Positions 57,370-64,000 of a DNA stretch of 64,000 nt are shown here, in pieces. This DNA comes from Pseudeuparius sepicola. Its lineage: Eukaryota; Arthropoda; Insecta; Coleoptera; Anthribidae. The translations under genes and the position numbers were made by a program. The notes under the pieces were generated by a model. That model did not search any database. It saw only the letters and a program-made list of their open reading frames with translations, and was not told the DNA's origin. Position 1 is the stretch's first letter, and every line of letters begins with the position of its first letter. Location: assembly GCA_963920635.1 (NCBI GenBank), contig OY987307.1:20847735-20911734 (forward strand), written 5' to 3'.

Positions 57370-57720
57370 CCTTAGGTTGTCCCCAGTTTACCACACCCCA
57401 TCGGTCACCGGACAATTTTAATATCAAACGCACATATTTACCGAACTTAGTATCGAATGTCCGATAGCCGGCCGACACCCGATATATTTGCCGCCGCGCT
57501 TCGAAAGAACGAAAGCCAATCAACCCTTTACCTTTCCAACTTTCCCACGTACGCCCGGGGCCCATTAGGCCCTTTGCGGGCCGCCTGAAAAAATAGAAAT
57601 GACCAGGACGTAAAAATCGCCAAACCAGTTTGTCCGGTTCGGACCCTCCTCGAGGGTCCTTCCGCAAATCGACATCTGTCTCTGTCGGCGGCGTAAGGGC
57701 GGCGTAAGGGCGTTTCATTC
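57370..57720. other. GC-rich island
   Basis: GC-rich block with a 125-codon open frame on the minus strand (57341-57718) that shows no family I know. It lies just upstream of a plus-strand stretch that looks like a 5' UTR. Confidence 0.45.
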
Positions 57721-57759
57721 TGGCTAGACGAGCCTCGAAAAAGGTAAAAAGTGACCCTT

Positions 57760-57995
57760 TCTTATTGTGCGAGTGACATTATTCCTAGGCATGTTAGCCG
57801 GTGGGTTATGCCTGGTCAGTGTGCGATATTATTAGTCGAGGTGTGAAAGTGCCGACGAAATGTACTAGTATATTAGTGCTGTAATGTTGCAGGAAGTTGT
57901 GACCTGAAATTTTAAAAGAAAATTGTGATGATTGTGTAGTGTTCTAAGAAGAACTGCGTTGAGTTAAGAAATAAGTGAAACTACCTATTAAAGTG
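57760..57995 (+). other. Candidate 5' UTR exon
   Basis: Downstream of the GC island comes a G/T- and A-rich stretch without long frames. It has an arthropod initiator-like TCAGTGTG at about 57815 and a splice-donor-like GTAAGTTTC after TATTAAAGT (about 57992). The pattern is that of an insect first non-coding exon. Nothing downstream in the window confirms it. Confidence 0.25.
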
Positions 57996-57999
57996 TAAG

Positions 58000-59010
58000 T
58001 TTCAATAGTTTCGTCGATTCTATTTTGTATTTATTTCTTGAAGCTGGTGTATGGTTGATACATATATGTGTCTTTAGACGTAGATCTACCAATTTGGGTA
58101 CAATTGAGAATTAGTGAACATCCCTTTTTAATCTTGTTTGTTAGTATTTGGATCGAAGATATTTTCTAGCTTTATGCTGTATTCGCAGTCTTCCGGTTAT
58201 TCTCGTTTCATCAATCTGAAACAAAACAAAGGAGTTAGGCACTAAATTGTCTAGAGGCAATTCAAAGTTGGAAGAATATTTATGAATATGAATATACAAC
58301 ATGTAATGGTACAATAAGATCACAAGTTAGTTTGATATTGTAATAGCCAGCTGGCCATGCTTGCTTTCAAATGCAAGTATTTTCGGGGGGGGGGGGTTAA
58401 CTTTGAATTTAAACCAACATGTTAGTTACATCCCACAGGGTGATTTGATTAGAGAGCAAATTTTAACCAGGGATAAAGTTGAACCCCCTGGAGCACGCCT
58501 ATGATGTTAAAGTCAAAAATAAACGAGATACAAATACAATTTAAAGATATATAGAAGTTGTTTCGTAATGATGTCCAAATATTTGGAGAAAGGGTTCTAC
58601 AGGTGACTTTAATTTTTTATTGCAGCGTAAAAAAATATGGTTTTGATTTTTTCTCAAAACGATTTATTCTAGAAACTTGAATTTTGGGACACGTTACCAG
58701 CCAGTTGGAAGACACTTTACTGTAGAAAGTACTTTTTGCATCCTATCCATTCTAAGGGTAGAATCCCGAAACACTTATTTGTATTTTTTACAGAACTTTT
58801 TTGTATGTTGGTTTATCTGAAAGTATATAAACTTTTTTATTGTTTGATCTTTTTTCATTAACTTAATAGTTTTCCTAAAAACAAAAGTTATTTATGTACC
58901 AAGACACCGAAATTTAACTTTTTATAACTCATGTGGAATTTAGTTGCCGAGGCCTGTGGCATAAAAAGTCATAAAAAGTGTACTAGTTCAATTATTTAAG
59001 AATTTATATT
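58000..59010. other. AT-rich stretch with a short MITE half
   Basis: A run of 12 G at 58385-58396. At about 58905-58965 there is a half copy of the hairpin repeat at 63220-63342 (ATGTACCAAGACACCGAA...AACTCATGTGGAATTTAGTTGCCGAGGC). No gene. Confidence 0.5.
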
Positions 59011-59729
59011 TGGTACACGTTTTAACGGCATGGGTTAGCATAAAATCTGTTAATATCAAGCACATTAAACAACCATTGGCAAAGAAGTGGGGAATTGGTA
59101 CAGTTGCTTTTAGAAAAAAAAAGAATCGCCTTGTAGAGCACTCAAATGCATTCAATTTCTTATATAAATTTTAATGGTAAACGAAAACGTTGTCTTCGCA
59201 TTTTTTCATATGCATTTTTTCGTATGTTCCATGGAAATTTTTTTGTATTATTTCAGAGTAGGTACATCTGAAAAATTATCTAAAAAATTTGCTCCGTAAG
59301 TAAGACTCAAAGTAGAAATAAACTTCCAATAAACTTAATTATGTAAGGCTATACTTTTAAAGATACAGGTAAGGAAAATAAAATTAATGTTATGCTCTGC
59401 ATCTTGAAAAGTAAAACCTTCAATGGGTGAGTTTATTGGGAAAACTTACTGTATTTAAAGTAAGAAACGTTTTTTTTTACTTTGAGTATTACCTATCGAG
59501 CAATTTTTTTAGTTAATTTTTCAGAAATGCCCTGAAATAATACAAAAAAATCAAATTTGCCATGAAACCATGACACATTACAATTAAAATTTTTATAAGA
59601 AATTGAATACATTTTAGTGATTTTTTTTTTTCATAAAACAACTCTACTAATTACTTACTTCTCCTGGTTGTTCAAGATATTTGATATTAACAGGTTTTAT
59701 GCCAACCCATGCCGTTATAACGTGTACCA
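59011..59729. mobile_element. Foldback element, ~330-bp arms
   Basis: 719 bp. Starts TGGTACACGTTTTAACGGCA and ends with the reverse complement of TGGTACACGTTATAACGGCA. Further matches inside both arms, such as TTTTTTGTATTATTTCAG and CTGAAAAATTA, show arms of about 330 bp. No coding. Flanks do not show an obvious duplication. Confidence 0.8.
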
Positions 59730-60365
59730 TGTATGACTTAAATATCTCAACTAGTTTTGTAAATATACAATAAAGTCCATATCTTCTTGACAACTTTAAC
59801 ACCCTGTAACTTTTTTATAATGCCTCAAAAAGGTATAGTTTATACAAGAAAGTGCGGTTATTTTTTTGGTTTTCTATCACCTGTTGTAGTGTCTAAGAAT
59901 AAAACTGAATCACCCCTGTTTTGTGGAAAAATGTTAATGGAAAAACAGTTTAGAACCTTTTTTTAATTAAATAAAACTTCGCTTTATAATATTTTTTTTA
60001 TATCTTCGAAGTCCAATATTGTAATTTAAAATTTTTTATTGTTCACGCTATTATTATATATGCGAATCGACAACAATGTCGCAAGAAATAAAAAAATAGC
60101 TGTTTATAATAATCCATGAATGTTAATATAATATTATTATATTAGTAGATAGGTAATTTTATTTTATTTCACATTCCTTTCGAAACTGAAAACTCGAAGT
60201 TCGGTTTTTTCGTACTGTAATGAATGGAATTGGGCGTTAAGTTCGTTCTAGCGACTATTGTTGATGTATAATTATCAATACATAGACGAAACAGTTTGGG
60301 CATTGGACAAAGTGCCAACATGTTAAAATATTTTCGGAAATTTATTTGTGGCTTAAACAGATCCA
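59730..60365. other. AT-rich spacer
   Basis: One ACACCCTGTAA-type transposon end at about 59800. No gene recognised. Confidence 0.4.
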
Positions 60366-60900
60366 TTTAATTTTTAATTGGGTTTTTCGCCACCAAACTG
60401 ATTAAAAGACAAATTTTTCAATTTGAGTGGAAAATTCATAAATTCTTAACAATAAATAAAAGAAAATTTGAACTTTTAACTCAAAAAATAACTTAACCTG
60501 AGCTTTCGGAGAATAAATCTTTCTCCTTTCTCGAAGATCATGTCACGTCAATGTGAAATGACAGATTACTAAATATCAAGTTAAAATGTCATGGCAACAG
60601 AAACAATAGCCTAGCCACCTGTCTGATATTGTACCCTGTGTTCTATCTAATTATCAATAATAACTATATAACTATAATAATATTATACTGAATTCCACTG
60701 AACATTCAGCAACACAGTTGTCCGTATTTCCTAGAATAAATGCTGATTCTTCAATTTCTCGTCTACTTCCTACTTCTTCTTTGAGAATTAGTTTGGACTT
60801 ATCCCGCACAAAATCCTATGATTGTTACTAAAAGAATGTTTAGATATTTTTGACTTAAAAATTTGATTTTGCTTGATATAATAATTTTTGTTCCGAACAT
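60366..60900 (-). mobile_element. Penelope-like element family A, left copy of inverted pair
   Basis: Minus-strand copy running from the terminal region (60366-60640, TTAATTGGGTTTTTCGCCAC at its edge) to the GIY-YIG C-terminal part, truncated near 60900, where it meets the right copy head to head. The protein is frameshifted. Confidence 0.8.
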
Positions 60901-61950
60901 AGAACTTATATACCGAAATCAGATAGTATAGAAACTAGTGTCTATAGAAAACCAACATATACTAATAGATCATCATATTAGTGTTAAAAAAGGTGTAAAT
61001 AAAAGTTTGTATGACGGGGGTAAAACGAGTTGTTCTAATAACACAAAATTTTAAGAGGAAATTGAACATATAAAACATGTTCCTGAGAAGAATAGTTATC
61101 CTATTGAATTTGTTGAGCAAGTTTTTCAGGACTTCCAACAAAATAACAATACTATTAGAATTAGAGATATAAATCTGCTGGACCGACCAGTAAATTCAGT
61201 TATTCCTTATATTTCTGGACTATCAGATAAACTGAAACATATAAGCAATCGTTTTAATATCAGAACAATATTTAAAACAAAAAGTATATTAAGTTCGAGG
61301 CTAGTTAAAATGAAACCATTTAATGAGGTAGGTACAAAGTTAAAAAAATTGCATATATAAAATTCCTTGTGAATGTGGAAAGTTCTATGTTGAGGAGACT
61401 TGTAGGCCATTTAACGTTCGTTTAAAAAGAACATACAAATTATATCAGGCAAAATCAAATTTTGAAGTCAAAAATATGTTAGTAACAATCATAGGATTTT
61501 GTGAGATAGGTCCAAACCAATTCTCAAAGAAGAAGTAGGAAATAGACGAAAAATTAAAGAATCAGCATGGAAATACAGACAACTGAATGTTCCGTGGAAT
61601 TCAGTAAAATATTATTGTGAGTTATTCAAAGAGAAATTAGTATAGATAATTAGATAGAACACAGGATACAATATCAAACAGGTGGCTAGGCTACTACTGT
61701 TTCTGTTGTCATGACATTTTAACTTGACATTTATTAATTTGTTATTTCACTTTGAGGTGATATGATTTTTGAGAAAGGAGGAAGATGTATTTTCCGAAAG
61801 CTGAGGAAACAAATTTGTTGAAGTTAATTTTTGAGTTAAACATTCAAAGTTCCGTTCATTTACTCTTATGAATTTATGAATTTTCCAGGCAACTTGAAAA
61901 AGTTGTCTTCTATCAGTTTGGTAGCGAATAACCCAATTAAAAATTAAATG
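60901..61950 (+). mobile_element. Penelope-like element family A, right copy of inverted pair
   Basis: The longest family A copy here. It starts in the late reverse transcriptase (SIETSVYRKPTYTNRSSY, about 60925-60975), continues through FVEQVFQDFQQNNNTIRI and VIPYISGLSDKLKHISNR (61110-61260), and reaches the GIY-YIG region (KFYVEETCRPFNVRLK, about 61378-61425, with the usual glycine of FYVGE changed to glutamate). The terminal region is at 61680-61950. Many frameshifts. The outer edges of the pair are mirror images. Confidence 0.82.
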
Positions 61951-63219
61951 GAAGTTAACATATTGTTTCATGAATGTTCTTCAATGTATATGATGGAATA
62001 TAACACATTTAATGTCTGGGTCCTAAAATGTTATAATTCTTTGCCAAAGTCTAAAGTAATTCCCCGAAATATTACTCGGCTTATGCGTCTATCAACTTTC
62101 CGCAGTAAATCCCAAACTGGCGCATTACATTTTTGCTAGCGCGTAGCTTCAAAGGGCTTTTATTGTGACATAAATTTCTCTCCTCGCCTTCCTACTTAAT
62201 AATAAAGTTTTGGAGCGCCAGGCACATTATAAAAGCATTTTAAAATTTTACGAGACGCCGAGTAAAGTTCTTTATTAATATAAAATGGCCGCCCATATTT
62301 TATAAGCTGAATAAGAAGTATCACCCGCCCACACAGTGGCGTTGTCTGAGGGTGTTGAACGCAACCACGTGAAAGTACCTAAGTTTGTATTTTTATGATT
62401 TCGATAGTTTCTCAGGATTTATATCAAGGGAGACGGCTGCAAAAACTTTTGAAAGACCTTCAAGTTTTCCATAAAAAAAAATGTAATAAATCGAAACCTG
62501 GGATGTACAAAATTAAACCTATGGGAATGGAAAACTTCAATGTTAGAGCTCCAAATAGGACTATTATTTTTTTATTATTGTTGTAATCAACATTATTGCC
62601 CTTTAATTAATGATTAATTTTGTTGTTTGATTTATGTACTTTTAACATAGGAAGGACGGTGTCCCATAATGATAAGTAAAACTGATCAATTTAGGTCCGT
62701 GATATTAATTTGGTAGTAAAGCCTTTTTCTTGAAATCGGCAGTAAAGTGTCCCAAAATCGTCATTAAAAGCACAGAAATCGTACAGTAATGGGCTACATT
62801 ATTGTACGATTTTTTCAATAAGTAGGCCTTGGCGAGATGTAAACATCAAACGTCAGACGCGGAGAAATCGCCCGTCAAAAGTTACCAACTATTCAAAACT
62901 CGGCCGATAAAGGCCCATTTAACTTTTCGTACACATTGCGAAATTGTTTCCTATAGAAGCGCAATCCTTCAGTATACATATTTTAGTAAATTTGAATATC
63001 AATAGATTTGTTGTGTAGGCTGCACAAGAAGCAACAGTTTGGTTTTTCCTCGGGTTTTTCTGTACGAAGATACCGTGTCTTGTCTTACTTGACCTAGGTA
63101 GAGCGATCGTCAAAGTCAAGCAACGCCGCGCGTAGTCGGTTCATGGACGGGGTGATCCCTTATTATTATTTTCTTGCCTAATAAAACATTTTTTTTCCGA
63201 TTTAAAAAAAATATATAAT
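61951..63219. other. Stretch without recognised gene
   Basis: Mostly AT-rich. A hairpin AAATCGTACAGTAAT / ATTATTGTACGATTT lies at 62776-62812. No coding similarity. Confidence 0.4.
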
Positions 63220-63342
63220 ATGTACCTACCTCGGCACTGAAGTTCTTTTTATGACTCATGTGGTTTATTTGCCTCGGCCAGATGCCTCGGCAACTAAATT
63301 CCACATGAGTCATAAAAAGTTGAACTTCAGTGCCTTGGTACA
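63220..63342. repeat. Hairpin MITE
   Basis: Arms GTACCTACCTCGGCACTGAA...ATGACTCATGTGG and its reverse complement, around GCCTCGGCCAGATGCCTCGGC. A half copy lies at about 58905-58965, so this is a family. Confidence 0.7.
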
Positions 63343-64000
63343 TAAATAACTATTATACATACGTTACTTTACGGTTTTTTCTACTTTATCAGTTCGCACA
63401 TTCTTTCAACACTGTATGCCATTGGCGAACCAAAAACAAAGATCTTCCATAATATGCAAGCTCTATATTCTGGATATGCGTCCAGATATGCATCTACTAA
63501 TCTGAAACAAGCCGTTCTATCCTGAAGCTGTGACGATAATCTACTCTCAAAAAGGAACCGCGCTTTTGCGTTTTGCACATATAGTTACAATAATTATAAC
63601 GTCCCCTGAAATACTTTTGACAAGTTCAGCTCGAGAAAAAGTGAAAATAAAAAATTTGGATAAAACTTGATAAACAACTTATCGCAGGCAACTTTTTCAA
63701 ATATATTTTTTCGAAATGAACTTCTTGCAGGATATACAGTGTAATATACAGTGAAATGTATTAGGAGATTTTTTTATTAATAATTTATTTTGAAAATTAA
63801 CTTTGCCGGTAATTTTTGCTTTAGAAAAGTTAAAAATTTACCCACTCAAATTAATGTAGTCACGTGTCCCTCACTATATCATCTTTAAAAAATGTCAATT
63901 AAAATCAGCTTATGTACCAAAGTTAGACTTTCAGGACATACTTTTAAAATACCTATTTATTTTTTGCCATTCTTAAATATTTCCATAAAATTGAGAACCT
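63343..64000. other. AT-rich window end
   Basis: No gene recognised. A 65-codon minus-strand frame at 63381-63578 has no motif I know. Confidence 0.4.

Noticed and set aside
57341..57718. 125-codon minus-strand gene
   Set aside because: Confined to a GC island where stop codons are rare; no recognised domain, and the other strand looks like a leader region.
1..64000. CRISPR array, operons, bacterial origins or riboswitches
   Set aside because: No spaced short repeats and no bacterial-style gene organisation; the introns, SINE and transposon types are eukaryotic.

Overview
The window looks like arthropod, very probably insect, nuclear DNA. It is AT-rich, uses spliced GT/AG-type exons, and carries transposon families typical of insect genomes (THAP-domain P element, BED/hAT, Tc1/mariner-type, jockey-like LINE, Penelope-like elements, tRNA-derived SINE). 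I could not recognise a single intact host protein-coding gene in the 64 kb. Every protein similarity I can support is a transposase, reverse transcriptase or endonuclease, and each is broken by frameshifts or stops. I cannot fix the insect order from sequence alone. All similarities are from my own reading of translations; no search was run.

Layout, left part. 862-2318 is a 5'-truncated jockey-like LINE. 2605-2822 and 5778-6496 are repeats carrying a tRNA-like Pol III unit; the second is a large foldback with one tRNA-like unit per arm. 6745-7470 and 10795-11262 are Penelope-like element (PLE, family A) remnants with GIY-YIG domains. 7801-8290 holds a degraded THAP-type zinc finger. 10344-10720 is a long palindrome. 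12118-13375 is a tandem array of a ~344-bp unit. 13679-14215 is a second LINE remnant. 15200-15285 is an 86-bp hAT MITE and 15609-16518 a large foldback element.

Middle part. 17523-19667 is a hAT element with recognisable ends and an 8-bp duplication, sitting inside a mariner-like copy (17384-20280). A second mariner-like copy near the right end (about 55035-57254) still has the uninterrupted target site. 23121-25237 is an unusual 2.1-kb element with short terminal inverted repeats and dense ACGT motifs near both ends. 27522-28035 and 29082-29691 are two copies of a small element with cAMP-response-like palindromes. 32809-33506 is a Tc1/mariner-type MITE, and 33590-35345 a PLE of a second family (B). 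37518-42367 is a 4.85-kb P element with 31-bp inverted repeats, an 8-bp target duplication and a four-exon THAP/P transposase pseudogene.

Right part. 42538-43445 is a hAT-like non-autonomous element, 44171-44870 a mariner-type transposase C-terminus, 45994-46778, 49332-49885 and 59011-59729 are foldback elements, 49886-50640 a LINE on the minus strand, 55571-55997 a SINE inside mariner copy 2, and 60366-61950 two PLE-A copies joined head to head. About a dozen short GC-rich islands recur every few kilobases against the AT-rich background. They hold no gene I recognise; two end in plausible splice donors and might be 5' exons or regulatory DNA.
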